Part shown: piece after piece, positions 29,340 to 38,753 of the stretch
How positions within the stretch are numbered: the stretch's first letter is position 1
Layout: every line of letters starts with the position of its first letter
Assembly: GCF_002869965.1 (NCBI RefSeq)
Contig: NZ_PEBS01000033.1
Location: 1 to 60,699, forward strand
From: Janthinobacterium sp. ROICE36
GTDB taxonomy: Bacteria > Pseudomonadota > Gammaproteobacteria > Burkholderiales > Burkholderiaceae_D
Direction of reading: 5' to 3'
Length of the DNA stretch: 60,699 nucleotides
Position numbers and translations under genes: made by a program
The notes under the pieces: generated by a model
Told to the model about the DNA's origin: nothing
Databases searched by the model: none
What the model saw: only the letters and a program-made list of their open reading frames with translations

Positions 29340-30356
29340 ATGGAATACAGTCCTCCGCCACTTTTCAAACAAGGCGCCTCCGCCCGCGTCAAGATGATGG
29401 TGTTCGCCGGCATTTCTATCGCCCTGTTGCTGGTCGATTCGCGCATGCACGCGTTGACGGCCGTGCGCCAGGCAGTCGGCACCGTGCTGTATCCGGTGCA
29501 GATGGCGGCCCTGGTGCCACGCGACGTGGCGCTTGGCGTCGGCAACTACTTTTCTTCGCTGTCTTCCCTGGAAAAACAGGTGCGCGACCTGAAGCACGAA
29601 CAGATCGCCTCGGCGCAGATCATGCAACAGGCGCAGCTCAACATCGTTGAAAACAAGCACTTGCGCAAGTTGATGGAAGCGCGCGAGCGCGTTCCCGTCA
29701 AGACCATGATGGCCGAAGTGCTGTATGACACGCGCGATTCGGCCGCGCGCAAGATAGTGCTGGACCGGGGCATTCAGAATGGCGTCGAACTGGGCCGTCC
29801 CGTAATCGACAACCTGGGCGTGGTGGGACAAGTCACGCGCGTGTTCCCGTTCACTTCGGAAGTGACCTTGTTGACCGATGAAGAACAGGCCATTCCCGTG
29901 CAGCTGCTGCGCAATGGCGTACGCAGCGTGGCCATCGGCCGCGGCAAGTCCGGCACCATGGAATTGCGCTTCACCGCCCCCAGTGCAGACATCCAGATCG
30001 GCGATATCGTCATTACCTCTGGCCTCGATGGCCTGTATCCGGCCGGCCTGGCCGTGGCGCGCGTGACCCTGGTCGAGCGCAATGCGCACGGTCCATTTGG
30101 CCGCGTCGTGTGCCAGCCGCTGGCCGGCATCGAACGCAACACCCAACTGCTCATCTTGATGACGTCGCCCGAGATCCCACCGCGTCCGCCAGTCGAAGAC
30201 GTCAAGACGGGCCGCAAGATCGCCGGCAAGATGGCACCCATCAAAGACCCGGCCGCCGCCGCCACACCCGCAGCAAAACTGCCAGCCACGCCTGCCGTCG
30301 TGCCGAAACCGGCCGTGGTACCTGCCGCCGTGCCACCGAAGGAGCCGACACGATGA
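29340..30356 (+). CDS. mreC: Rod shape-determining protein MreC
   Basis: This 338-residue protein is a bitopic inner-membrane part of the elongasome. One membrane helix (about 20-38) is followed by a coiled coil (SLEKQVRDLKHEQIASAQ) and the double beta-barrel domain with DRGIQNGVELGRPVIDNLGVVGQV. The last 60 residues are Ala/Pro/Lys-rich and probably disordered. The start is the ATG at 29340 with a GGAAG box; a TTG at 29331 is the alternative. It overlaps mreD by four bases. Confidence 0.95.
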   Translation: MEYSPPPLFKQGASARVKMMVFAGISIALLLVDSRMHALTAVRQAVGTVLYPVQMAALVPRDVALGVGNYFSSLSSLEKQVRDLKHEQIASAQIMQQAQLNIVENKHLRKLMEARERVPVKTMMAEVLYDTRDSAARKIVLDRGIQNGVELGRPVIDNLGVVGQVTRVFPFTSEVTLLTDEEQAIPVQLLRNGVRSVAIGRGKSGTMELRFTAPSADIQIGDIVITSGLDGLYPAGLAVARVTLVERNAHGPFGRVVCQPLAGIERNTQLLILMTSPEIPPRPPVEDVKTGRKIAGKMAPIKDPAAAATPAAKLPATPAVVPKPAVVPAAVPPKEPTR

Positions 30357-30865
30357 ACCGCCCGCATTACATCCTGCAGCCGGTCAGTCCCCTGTTCATC
30401 GGTTTTTCCCTGCTGTGCGCTTTTCTGCTGAACCTGCTGCCATGGGGGCAGTTCGTCGGCGTGCCCGATTTCGTCGCCCTGGTGCTGGTCTTCTGGGGCA
30501 TACACCAGCCGCGCAAGGTCGGCATCGGTGTGGCGTTCTTCATGGGTTTGATGATGGACGTGCACGACTCGACCCTGCTGGGCGAGAATGCGCTGGCCTA
30601 CACCTTGCTGTCCTACTTCGCCATCATGATGCACCGCCGCGTGCTGTGGTTCCCCATCCTGACGCAGGCGCTGCATGTGCTGCCGCTGCTGCTGCTGACG
30701 CAGGCGCTGCAATTGCTGACGCGCCTGATCGTCTCCGGCCGTTTCCCAGGCTGGCTCAATTTCATCGAGAGCTTCGTCGCCGTCGTCCTGTGGCCTTTCG
30801 TCACGTGGCTCTTGCTGGCGCCGCAGCGCCGTGCGGTGGACCGCGACCATAACCGGCCGATTTGA
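30353..30865 (+). CDS. mreD: Rod shape-determining protein MreD
   Basis: This 170-residue integral membrane protein has about five hydrophobic helices, with GVAFFMGLMMDVHDSTLLGENAL, the MreD loop motif. It couples MreC to the PBP2-RodA synthase. It starts within the mreC stop codon (ATGA) and ends 12 bp before mrdA, so translation is coupled. Confidence 0.95.
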   Translation: MNRPHYILQPVSPLFIGFSLLCAFLLNLLPWGQFVGVPDFVALVLVFWGIHQPRKVGIGVAFFMGLMMDVHDSTLLGENALAYTLLSYFAIMMHRRVLWFPILTQALHVLPLLLLTQALQLLTRLIVSGRFPGWLNFIESFVAVVLWPFVTWLLLAPQRRAVDRDHNRPI

Positions 30866-30877
30866 CGGGCGCCTGCC

Positions 30878-32848
30878 ATGACTGAACTTAAGAATACCGA
30901 GCGCGAACTGCATTTTTTCCGCATGCGCCTGACCATCCTGGGCGCGCTTGTCTTCGTCTGCTTTTCGCTGCTGCTGGCGCGCTTCATCTGGCTGCAGGTG
31001 ATCAAGCACGAGGACTACGCGACCAAGGCCGAAGACAACCGCATCGCCGTGGTGCCCATCGTGCCCACGCGCGGCCTGATCCTCGACCGCAACGGCGTGG
31101 TATTGGCGCGCAATTACTCGGCCTATACGCTGGAAATCACGCCATCGAAATTGAGTGCCAGCCTCGATTCGGTGATCGACGAGCTGTCTACTTTGGTGCA
31201 GATCGACATCAAGGACCGCCGCCGCTTCAAGAAGCTGCTGGAAGACTCGAAGAATTTTGTCAGCGTGCCGCTGCGCACGCGCCTGACGGATGAAGAAGTG
31301 GCCCGTTTCACGGCGCAACGCTTCCGCTTCCCCGGCGTGGAGGTGCAGGCGCGATTGTTCCGCCAGTATCCGATGGGCGAAATCGCCTCGCATGTAGTGG
31401 GTTTCATCGGCCGCATCAACCGCAATGAAGCCAAGGCGCTCGATGAGGGCGAGGACGCAGCCAACTACAACGGCACTGACCATATCGGCAAGGAAGGCCT
31501 GGAAAAAAGCTACGAAAAGCAGTTGCATGGCACCACCGGCTACGAAGAAGTGGAAGTGTCGGCCGGCGGGCGCGCCATGCGCACCCTGTCGCGCACGGCA
31601 GCGACGCCTGGCAACAACCTGATCCTGTCGATCGACATCGAACTGCAAAAAGTGGTCGAGGAAGCGTTTGGCGAATGGCGCGGCGCGGCCGTGGCGATCG
31701 ACCCGGCCACGGGCGACATCCTGGCCTACGTCTCCAAGCCCGGCTACGACCCGAACCTGTTCGTCGACGGTATTGACCAGCAAAGCTGGAATGAACTCAA
31801 TACCTCGCTGGACCGGCCGATGGTCAACCGGCCCCTGTCCGGCACCTACGCGCCCGGTTCGACCTTCAAGCCCTTCATGGCGCTGGCCGCACTCGAATTG
31901 GGCAAGCGCACGCCGAGCCAGTCGATCTCCGATCCCGGTTTCTTCATCCTGGGCGGCCACACCTTCCGCGACGACAAGGTGGGCGGCCACGGCACGGTGG
32001 ACATGCATAAGTCCATCGTCGTCTCGTGCAACACCTATTACTATCAGCTGGGCCGTGACATGGGCATCGATGCCATCCACGACTTCATGAAGCCGTTCGG
32101 TTTCGGCCAGCTGACGGGCATCGACCTGAATAATGAAAAGACGGGCGTGCTGCCGTCGATAGAATGGAAGCGCAACCGCTTCAAGACGCCACAGCAGAAA
32201 AAATGGGTGGGCGGCGACACGATTTCGGTGAGTAACGGCTCCGGCTACAATTCCTATACGCCGCTACAGATCGCCCATGCGACAGCCAACCTGGCCAATA
32301 ACGGCGTGGTAATGAAACCGCATCTGGTGAAGATCATCGAAGACGCCGCCACGCGTGCGCGCACCCTGACGGTGCCGAAGGAAAGCTACCGCATCGCGCT
32401 CAAGCAGGAAAACATCGACGTCATCAAGCGCGCCATGGTGGGCGTGACCAGCGAGCAGGGTGGCACGGCTGCGCGCATCTTCGCCGGCGTGCAGTACACG
32501 GTGGGCGGCAAGACGGGTACGGCGCAGGTGGTGGGCATCAAGAAAAACGAGAAGTACAATGCCAAGCTGCTGGCCGAACGCCTGCGCGACAATGCCTTGT
32601 TTACGGCCTTTGCACCGGCCGACAAGCCGCGCATCGCCATTGCCATCGTGGTGGAAAACGCGGGCTTCGGCGCCGGCGTGGCTGCACCGATCGCGCGCAA
32701 GGCGCTCGACTATTACCTGCTGGGCAAGCGCCCGAGCGACAAGGAAAAGGATACCACCAAGGTGCCCAAGGAAGATGTCGACGAAGTGCGCACTCTGGAA
32801 GAAATCACTGACGAGCAGGCCGCCCCGGCCCCGCCTGCCAGGCAATAA
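30878..32848 (+). CDS. mrdA: Penicillin-binding protein 2 (elongasome transpeptidase)
   Basis: This 656-residue class B PBP has an N-terminal membrane anchor (about 20-42), a dimerisation/pedestal domain (TRGLILDRNGVVLARN), and the transpeptidase domain with the three active motifs: SxxK in YAPGSTFKPFM, SxN in VVSCNTYYY, and KTG in GGKTGTAQVVG. It cross-links glycan strands made by RodA. The tail after the KTG domain is acidic and Pro/Ala-rich. It sits in the standard mreBCD-mrdA-rodA order. Confidence 0.96.
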   Translation: MTELKNTERELHFFRMRLTILGALVFVCFSLLLARFIWLQVIKHEDYATKAEDNRIAVVPIVPTRGLILDRNGVVLARNYSAYTLEITPSKLSASLDSVIDELSTLVQIDIKDRRRFKKLLEDSKNFVSVPLRTRLTDEEVARFTAQRFRFPGVEVQARLFRQYPMGEIASHVVGFIGRINRNEAKALDEGEDAANYNGTDHIGKEGLEKSYEKQLHGTTGYEEVEVSAGGRAMRTLSRTAATPGNNLILSIDIELQKVVEEAFGEWRGAAVAIDPATGDILAYVSKPGYDPNLFVDGIDQQSWNELNTSLDRPMVNRPLSGTYAPGSTFKPFMALAALELGKRTPSQSISDPGFFILGGHTFRDDKVGGHGTVDMHKSIVVSCNTYYYQLGRDMGIDAIHDFMKPFGFGQLTGIDLNNEKTGVLPSIEWKRNRFKTPQQKKWVGGDTISVSNGSGYNSYTPLQIAHATANLANNGVVMKPHLVKIIEDAATRARTLTVPKESYRIALKQENIDVIKRAMVGVTSEQGGTAARIFAGVQYTVGGKTGTAQVVGIKKNEKYNAKLLAERLRDNALFTAFAPADKPRIAIAIVVENAGFGAGVAAPIARKALDYYLLGKRPSDKEKDTTKVPKEDVDEVRTLEEITDEQAAPAPPARQ

Positions 32849-32856
32849 GGAAGCAC

Positions 32857-33972
32857 ATGCCCATTAACGAAAGGCGCTCGCTGTGGCGGCGCGCCAAACC
32901 CTATCTGGCGGTGTTCGATCCGCCGCTGATGATTATCATCCTGATGCTGCTCTGTACCAGCCTGGTGACCCTGTATTCGGCCAGCATCGGCATCCCCGGC
33001 AAGATCGAGGACCACCTGCGCAATATCCTGCTGTGCTTTTTCGTCATGTGGGTGGCGGCCAATGTCACGCCGCAGATGATGATGCGCATCGCCGTGCCCG
33101 CGTATACGGTATCGGTGATATTGCTGGTGGCCGTGGCGCTGTTCGGCACCATCAAGCTGGGCGCGCGGCGCTGGCTGCATATCGGCGTGATCGACATCCA
33201 GCCCTCCGAGTTCCTGAAGATTGCCACGCCCCTGATGCTGGCCTGGTTCTTCCAGCACAATGCGGGCACCCTGCGCTGGAAATCGTTCCTGATGGCGGCC
33301 GTGCTGTTGCTGGTGCCTGTCTACCTGATCGCGCGCCAGCCCGACTTGGGCACTGCATTGCTGGTGGTGGCGGCCGGCTTTACCGTCATCTTCCTGGCCG
33401 GCCTGTCGTGGAAGGTGCTGGCTGGCTTGCTGATCACCTTTGTTTCCTGCCTGCCTGTCGCCTGGTCGCACCTGCATGATTACCAGCGCGACCGCGTGAT
33501 GATGCTGATCGACCCGACCAAGGACCCGCTGGGCAAAGGCTTCCATATCATCCAGTCCATCATCGCCATCGGCTCCGGCGGCATGACAGGCAAGGGCTGG
33601 ACGCACGGCACGCAGGCCCACCTGGAATTCGTCCCGGAGCGCACGACCGACTTCATCTTCGCCGTGTATTCGGAGGAATTCGGCCTGGTGGGTAATCTGA
33701 TTCTGATGCTGATGTATTTGCTGCTGGTGGGACGGGGGATGATGATCGCCGCCAACGCCCCCAGTTTTTTCACTCGCCTGCTGGCAGGAGCGATAACAAT
33801 GATTTTCTTTACGTATGCGTTTGTAAATATGGGCATGGTCAGCGGCATCGTGCCGGTGGTCGGCGTTCCCCTGCCTTTCCTCAGCTATGGCGGCACCGCG
33901 CTGCTGACCCTGGGCGTGGCCACCGGTATCCTGATGAGCATCCAGCGTCATCGCAAGCTGGTGCAGACCTGA
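32857..33972 (+). CDS. rodA: RodA peptidoglycan glycosyltransferase
   Basis: This 371-residue SEDS protein has about ten membrane helices. Motifs include GARRWLHIGVIDIQPSEFLKI, the ARQPDLGTALLV loop with the catalytic-type Asp, and the final GMVSGIVPVVGVPLPFLSYGGT. It polymerises lipid II together with PBP2. It follows mrdA by 8 bp and its stop overlaps the start of rlpA (TGATG). Confidence 0.96.
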   Translation: MPINERRSLWRRAKPYLAVFDPPLMIIILMLLCTSLVTLYSASIGIPGKIEDHLRNILLCFFVMWVAANVTPQMMMRIAVPAYTVSVILLVAVALFGTIKLGARRWLHIGVIDIQPSEFLKIATPLMLAWFFQHNAGTLRWKSFLMAAVLLLVPVYLIARQPDLGTALLVVAAGFTVIFLAGLSWKVLAGLLITFVSCLPVAWSHLHDYQRDRVMMLIDPTKDPLGKGFHIIQSIIAIGSGGMTGKGWTHGTQAHLEFVPERTTDFIFAVYSEEFGLVGNLILMLMYLLLVGRGMMIAANAPSFFTRLLAGAITMIFFTYAFVNMGMVSGIVPVVGVPLPFLSYGGTALLTLGVATGILMSIQRHRKLVQT

Positions 33973-35018
33973 TGCGCGCGCCTTTCGATACCTTCGCCAT
34001 GCGCGGGCTGAATGTTTCCACACTGCTGGCGGTCTTGCTGACCCTGGCCGCCTGCGGCACCACGCCGCAAAAACCCGCGTCGAATAACGTACCGCTGCCG
34101 TCAGGAGGCAAGGTCAAGTCCCCCGTGCGCCAGGACCCCACCTTGCCGGCGCTGCCGGCGGCAGGCTCCGGGCGCGGCGGTTACTACAAGGATGACGGCC
34201 CGGGCGACAATCCGCCGGCCAACCTGCGCGACGTTCCCGATGCGGAAGTGCGCAACGAGCCGTATTCGACGCGCTCGAACCGTCCTTACGTCGTGTTTGG
34301 CAAAACGTACACGCCGATCACCGACAATGAACCGTTCAAGCAGAAGGGCACAGGCACCTGGTATGGCAAGAAATTCCATGGCCAGCGCACTTCGTCAGGC
34401 GAAATCTACGATATGTACAAGATGACGGCGGCCCATCCGACCTTGCCGATTCCGTCGTATGCGCGCGTGACGAGCATCGACAGCGGCGAGCAGGTGATCG
34501 TGCGCATCAATGACCGCGGTCCCTTCCACGCCACGCGCGTGATCGACGTGTCTTATACGGCGGCGCTGAAACTGGGATTCCTGGGCAAGGGCAGCCACCA
34601 GGTGGTTGTCGAACGGTTGCTGCCGGCCGATATCGATGCCATTCTCGCAGCCAGGGCGGCGCCCAAGCCGGTGCCTTCCGTGGTGGCTATTTCCATCGAT
34701 ACGCCGGTGGAAACGGGCGCCGTGGTGCAGCCGGAAGTGACTGCCATGGTTGACGCGACCGTCGCCGCGCCCGCGCCTGCCGCGCTGGCCCGCGGCTTTT
34801 ATCTGCAACTTGGCGCCTATTCACGCGCCGACAATGCGGAGGCGGGCCGCGCGCAACTGGCGCCCTTTGCGCAGACGCTGGGCACGCTGGACGTGGTGCC
34901 AGCGGGTCCGCTGTTCCGTTTGTATGGCGGCCCATTCACCAGCCGCGCCGATGCTGCGCGCGCGGCGGCCAGCTTGCCGGCGTCGGCTGGCGTCAAGCCC
35001 ATCGTGATCGAACGATGA
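33972..35018 (+). CDS. rlpA: Septal ring lytic transglycosylase RlpA
   Basis: This 348-residue outer-membrane lipoprotein has a lipobox LAAC near residue 28. A double-psi beta-barrel domain (GTGTWYGKKFHGQRTSSGEIYDMYKMTAAH, read in short runs GTGTWYGKKF and RINDRGPFHATRVID) lies in the middle. A C-terminal SPOR domain (YLQLGAYSRADNAEAGRAQL) binds glycan stripped of peptides. RlpA cleaves such denuded glycan. A shorter start at 33999 gives a better signal peptide, but neither start has a strong ribosome-binding site. Confidence 0.93.
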   Translation: MRAPFDTFAMRGLNVSTLLAVLLTLAACGTTPQKPASNNVPLPSGGKVKSPVRQDPTLPALPAAGSGRGGYYKDDGPGDNPPANLRDVPDAEVRNEPYSTRSNRPYVVFGKTYTPITDNEPFKQKGTGTWYGKKFHGQRTSSGEIYDMYKMTAAHPTLPIPSYARVTSIDSGEQVIVRINDRGPFHATRVIDVSYTAALKLGFLGKGSHQVVVERLLPADIDAILAARAAPKPVPSVVAISIDTPVETGAVVQPEVTAMVDATVAAPAPAALARGFYLQLGAYSRADNAEAGRAQLAPFAQTLGTLDVVPAGPLFRLYGGPFTSRADAARAAASLPASAGVKPIVIER

Positions 35019-35021
35019 GCT

Positions 35022-35042
35022 GCAGCTGTCATTTACAGCTGC
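35022..35042. terminator. Hairpin between convergent rlpA and SPOR gene
   Basis: A perfect 8-bp stem (GCAGCTGT with ACAGCTGC, 5-nt loop) sits where the two convergent genes meet; it covers the stop codon of the minus-strand SPOR gene. There is no T tract, so termination would be weak or protein-assisted. Confidence 0.4.
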
Positions 35043-35709
35043 GCAGTTCCTGTTCCTCGAACTGCGCGGCGATGCCTGCCAGACGCGTGCGCGTAGCCGC
35101 ATCGAGGTTGCGGAACTGGTAAGCGAACTGCTTGCTGGCGCTGTAGCGCGGCGTGACGCGGGCGCTGTGCACGCCCTGTTTGTTGAGCGATGCCAGCTGG
35201 CTTTGCGCGCTGTTTTCCGACTTGAATACACCCAGGGAAATGCCCCAGCGCAGCGGGCTGCCTTCGTTCATGATGAAATAATTCGTCACGCCCAGCTGCT
35301 TCAATTCGCCGGCCTTGCGGTCGGCGCCTTCCTTGCTGCCCTGCGGCGGGATGTACACCATATAGCTGGAAATCTCCTGGCCGGCCACGTTGCGGCGAGA
35401 CTGGCGGTCGCCCAGGTCCAACGCCGCCACTTGCGCCTCGAAGCGGCGTCCGTCGGCCAGCAGGAAATTACCCACCTCCGTGCAGGCATACGATGGCGGC
35501 GCCGCCACCGCAGCTGCCACTGTGGCTGGCGGCGCGGCGGGCGCCGTGGCCTGTTCCTGCGTCAGCAAGGTGAGCTTGCCGGCCTGCAGCTGGTTTTTCA
35601 GGCGCGCCGGTTCGCGCGTCTCGCTGCGAAAACTGCCCAGATATCCCTGGCCGATGGCCAGCACTAGCAGGTTGACACCGGCCAGCAGCCAGAAGACAAA
35701 TTTCAGCAT
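35029..35709 (-). CDS. SPOR domain-containing membrane protein
   Basis: This 226-residue protein has an N-terminal membrane anchor (MLKFVFWLLAGVNLLVLAIG) and a C-terminal SPOR-like domain (WGISLGVFKSENSAQSQLASL). SPOR domains bind septal peptidoglycan. The middle is Ala/Pro-rich, followed by a stretch with one Cys (SYACTEVG); the C-terminus ends in a further Cys (RSCK). Its start overlaps the end of coaX by seven bases. It is likely an envelope or division protein; the exact role is unknown. Confidence 0.8.
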   Translation of the reverse strand: MLKFVFWLLAGVNLLVLAIGQGYLGSFRSETREPARLKNQLQAGKLTLLTQEQATAPAAPPATVAAAVAAPPSYACTEVGNFLLADGRRFEAQVAALDLGDRQSRRNVAGQEISSYMVYIPPQGSKEGADRKAGELKQLGVTNYFIMNEGSPLRWGISLGVFKSENSAQSQLASLNKQGVHSARVTPRYSASKQFAYQFRNLDAATRTRLAGIAAQFEEQELRSCK

Positions 35710-36461
35710 ACGTGGTTTCCTTGTATTCCGGCCGCGCCGGTGCGCGCGGCCGCCTGCAGGCCGAGCATGACGATATTGTCCACCAGTTGCAGCGGTACTG
35801 TCAGTGCCAGGGCCGGTGCGATACGCGGCGCGGCGCCGCCTGACAATACACAGGCGCTGGCGCCGTGCACGCGCACGGCCCGTTCGATGGCGCCCGCTTG
35901 CGCCGCCAGGCAGCCGGAGAGGATGGCGTCGTCCGTGTTGTTGGCAAAGCCGGCCGGCAGCATGGCGTCGCCGGCGATTTGCGGCAGCTGCGCCGTGTTG
36001 CGCGCCAGCGAGCTGGCCATCAGCCCCAGTCCCGGCAAGATCATCCCGCCGAGGAAAACGCCATCGGCCGTGATGGCGTCGATGGTGGTGGCGGTACCGC
36101 AATTGGCGACGATGAGCGCCTGGCCAGGGGCCAGCGCCCGCGCGCCGATGGCGGCGGCAAAGCGGTCGCAACCCAGCTGCGACGGCACGCGGTAGCCGTT
36201 CGTCAATCCGGCCAGCTGCGGCAGCGAGGCAAAGTTGCGCGCAAAGACCGGCAGCATGGCGCGCAGGCGCATGCCGATGATGCTGCCTGCCACGTTCGAC
36301 AGCAGCGCTTCGCTGATGGAAAGTGCGGCCCACTGCGCGGCCAGCGTGTCGATCTGCGCATGCGTGACGGCGCCGCTGGCCAGCCAACCGCCGGCAGCAC
36401 TGTCGGCTTCCACGAGTGCCCATTTGATGCGCGTATTGCCGGCGTCGATCAGCAGTAGCAT
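35703..36461 (-). CDS. coaX: Type III pantothenate kinase
   Basis: This 252-residue enzyme starts coenzyme A synthesis by phosphorylating pantothenate. The N-terminal phosphate motif DAGNTRIKW, the GCDRFAAAIGA segment and the second phosphate motif VANCGTATTIDAI are all present. It belongs to the ASKHA fold and is not inhibited by CoA in known members. It lies 4 bp downstream of birA, a widespread birA-coaX pairing in betaproteobacteria. Confidence 0.95.
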   Translation of the reverse strand: MLLLIDAGNTRIKWALVEADSAAGGWLASGAVTHAQIDTLAAQWAALSISEALLSNVAGSIIGMRLRAMLPVFARNFASLPQLAGLTNGYRVPSQLGCDRFAAAIGARALAPGQALIVANCGTATTIDAITADGVFLGGMILPGLGLMASSLARNTAQLPQIAGDAMLPAGFANNTDDAILSGCLAAQAGAIERAVRVHGASACVLSGGAAPRIAPALALTVPLQLVDNIVMLGLQAAARTGAAGIQGNHVC

Positions 36462-36465
36462 GCGC

Positions 36466-37263
36466 TTACTCCCCGCTCAGGCGCAAGGACACGTCGCCGG
36501 ACATGACTTCCTGCAGGCCACCATCGGTGCGCAGCAGCAGGCGGCCCAGGTGATCCACGCCGGCCGCCACGCCTTGCTGTAGCAACTGGCCGTTGTCGAG
36601 GATCTTCACGTGCTGGCCCTGCCAGGCGTGCAGCAGGTTCCAGCGTTCGGCAAAGGGCGCAAAGCCCGTGTCGTCGAATTCGGCCAGCACGCCGGCCAGG
36701 CGGCTGAGCAGAGCTGCCACCAGCGTATTGCGTTCCATCTGCGCCAGCCAGGGTACGGCCGAGACGCTGCGCCCGATCTGCCGTTCCAGCGTATCAGGCA
36801 TCAGCAAATTGATGCCGCAGCCGATGACGGCCCATACGCCGTTGCCCTCGGGCGCCTGCTGCGTCTCGACGAGGATGCCGGCCAGTTTATGGCCATCCTT
36901 AAGCATGTCGTTCGGCCACTTTAATTGCACCGGCACGCCCAGCGCCGACATGCTTTCGGCCAGCGCCACGCCGACGGCCAGCGGCAGGCCGACCAGCTGA
37001 TGCAGCGGTCCCTTGAAGCGCCAGGCCAGCGAGAACATCAGGCTGGCATCCGGCTGCGACATCCAGGGCCGCCCGGCACGCCCGCGTCCGGCCGTCTGCT
37101 GGCCGGCGACGCGCAGGGTGGGGCCGGCCAGTGTGGCGCAGCGTGCCAGCAGGTCGGCATTGGTCGAGCCGGTTTCGTCGACCACTTCGATGGCCACGTG
37201 GGCGGCGCCCGTGGCGCAATGGGCGGCGATGGCCGCGCTGTTCAGGTCTGAGTGCTTCGTCAT
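36466..37263 (-). CDS. birA: Biotin-[acetyl-CoA-carboxylase] ligase
   Basis: This 265-residue biotin protein ligase has the active GRGRAGRPWMS loop, the KWPNDMLKDGHKLAGILVE core and a C-terminal SH3-like cap. There is no N-terminal DNA-binding winged helix, so it is the monofunctional class I ligase and not the E. coli-type repressor. The start at 37263 is the first family-like Met; the open frame extends upstream by 21 codons. It is followed closely by coaX. Confidence 0.93.
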   Translation of the reverse strand: MTKHSDLNSAAIAAHCATGAAHVAIEVVDETGSTNADLLARCATLAGPTLRVAGQQTAGRGRAGRPWMSQPDASLMFSLAWRFKGPLHQLVGLPLAVGVALAESMSALGVPVQLKWPNDMLKDGHKLAGILVETQQAPEGNGVWAVIGCGINLLMPDTLERQIGRSVSAVPWLAQMERNTLVAALLSRLAGVLAEFDDTGFAPFAERWNLLHAWQGQHVKILDNGQLLQQGVAAGVDHLGRLLLRTDGGLQEVMSGDVSLRLSGE

Positions 37264-37273
37264 GGTGGTAAGT

Positions 37274-38035
37274 TCAGTTGCGCGCCTTGTGCGGCGCATT
37301 CGCGAAGGCCCGGTCGTAGACGGCATTGGGCAGCGCGCGCAGCAGCTTGGCGACGACGCCCATCTGCCACGGGATCACGCGGTAGCTGTCGCCACCGGCG
37401 ATGGCGCGCGCGGCGCGCACGGCGAATTTTTCGGCCGGCATCAGGAAGGGCATGCGGTAGGTGTTGTGGCGCGTCATCGGCGTGTCGATGTAGCCGGGCG
37501 TGATGGTGACGACACGGATACCGGCCGGTTTGAGTTCCAAGCGCAGCGATTCGCAGTAGCTGATGACGGCTGCCTTCGAGGCGCTGTAGGCTTCGGCGCC
37601 GGGCAGGCCGCGTATGCCGGCCACGCTGCCGATGCCTACCAGGCGCCCGCTGCCCTGGGTTTTCATGGCGGCGATGAAGGGCGCGAAGGTGGCAACGGTG
37701 GCCGTGACATTGATGGCCATCAAACGCGCAAAGGCGTCCAGGTCTTCCGCGTGTTCGGTCAGGGTACCGTACGACACGCCGGCGCTGGCGATGACGACGT
37801 CGATGCGGCCGGCGTAGCCGATGAAGTCTTGCGCCGCGCTTTTCAGGGCGGCGTGGTCGCACACATCGACGGCGTAGGCGCGGTGGCGTTCAGGGTGGGG
37901 CAGGGAGGCGATCAGTTGCTGCAGTGCGTCGCCGCGGCGGGCCAGCAAGCCCAGTGTGGCGCCCTGGCGCGCGTACTGCAGCGCCAGGGCTGCGCCCAAT
38001 CCGCTCGACGCGCCCGTGATGAAAACGCTGTGCAT
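37274..38035 (-). CDS. Short-chain dehydrogenase/reductase
   Basis: This 253-residue NAD(P)-dependent classical SDR has the cofactor motif TGASSGLGAALA at the N-terminus and the catalytic pair in AEAYSASKAAV (Tyr-x-x-x-Lys). The SVAG segment provides the catalytic Ser region. The substrate is unknown. It lies 10 bp upstream of birA and 37 bp downstream of dsbA, so it is part of the minus-strand cluster. Confidence 0.9.
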   Translation of the reverse strand: MHSVFITGASSGLGAALALQYARQGATLGLLARRGDALQQLIASLPHPERHRAYAVDVCDHAALKSAAQDFIGYAGRIDVVIASAGVSYGTLTEHAEDLDAFARLMAINVTATVATFAPFIAAMKTQGSGRLVGIGSVAGIRGLPGAEAYSASKAAVISYCESLRLELKPAGIRVVTITPGYIDTPMTRHNTYRMPFLMPAEKFAVRAARAIAGGDSYRVIPWQMGVVAKLLRALPNAVYDRAFANAPHKARN

Positions 38036-38072
38036 CAGGCGATGCCCGGGCGCGCCAGGGAAGTGGCCATGT

Positions 38073-38744
38073 TTATTTCTTTTCCGCTTTGGCTTTCGCG
38101 ACCAGCACGTCCATCACGGTGAGCGCCTGGGAGTTAAGCTGCTCTTCGTTCTTGGCCGACTTGCTGCCCTGATCGGCTTGCGACGGCGAGGTGATGTAGC
38201 GGCCATCGATGGCGATCATGGGCCAGAACGTCACGTTATAGCCCTGCATCATGGCGTCCGCACGGCGCACGCGGGCCGAGATCCCCATCGAACGGTAAGT
38301 GTCGATGAACTTCTGGCGGTCCACGCCCTGTTTGGCGACGAAGTCGAACACGGCGTCGTCGGTGGCCAGGCGGTTGCGCTCCACGTGCATGGCGTGGAAG
38401 ACGCCGGTGTGCAGCTTGTCGAGCAGGCCCATGGCTTGCAGGGTGAAGAACAAACGCTGTTGCGGCGCCACGCTGTCATCGCGCGACACATGCACGCGCT
38501 TGAAGACGATATTGTCCCCCTGCTTCTTGACCCAGGCCGCCAGTTGCGGTTCGAGCACGTTGCAATGCGGGCAGTAATACGCGAAAAATTCCGTCACTTC
38601 GATTTTCTTGCCCGATTCCGTCGCTTGCGGCGTGGCCAGGGTTTCGTATTCGACGCCGTCTTTCGGCTCGGCCGGCGAGGCCGATGCGCCCATGGCGGCA
38701 GTGCATAGAGCGGCGGCGAACAGGATTTTCTTCAGAAAGCGCAT
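38073..38744 (-). CDS. dsbA: Thiol:disulfide interchange protein DsbA
   Basis: This 223-residue periplasmic oxidase introduces disulfide bonds. A signal peptide ends near ASA-SPA (residue 22). The thioredoxin-fold active site is C58-P-H-C61 in FFAYYCPHC, the typical DsbA motif. The cis-proline loop reads FWPMIAIDG, where a Trp precedes the Pro; usually this position is Val or Thr. It follows the SPOR gene by 9 bp. DsbB is not in the window. Confidence 0.93.
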   Translation of the reverse strand: MRFLKKILFAAALCTAAMGASASPAEPKDGVEYETLATPQATESGKKIEVTEFFAYYCPHCNVLEPQLAAWVKKQGDNIVFKRVHVSRDDSVAPQQRLFFTLQAMGLLDKLHTGVFHAMHVERNRLATDDAVFDFVAKQGVDRQKFIDTYRSMGISARVRRADAMMQGYNVTFWPMIAIDGRYITSPSQADQGSKSAKNEEQLNSQALTVMDVLVAKAKAEKK

Positions 38745-38753
38745 GCTTGTTCC

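Noticed and set aside
29774..32080. Minus-strand open frame of 768 codons antisense to mreC-mreD-mrdA
   Set aside because: It spans three well-supported genes in reverse and has no recognisable domain; a codon-bias artefact.
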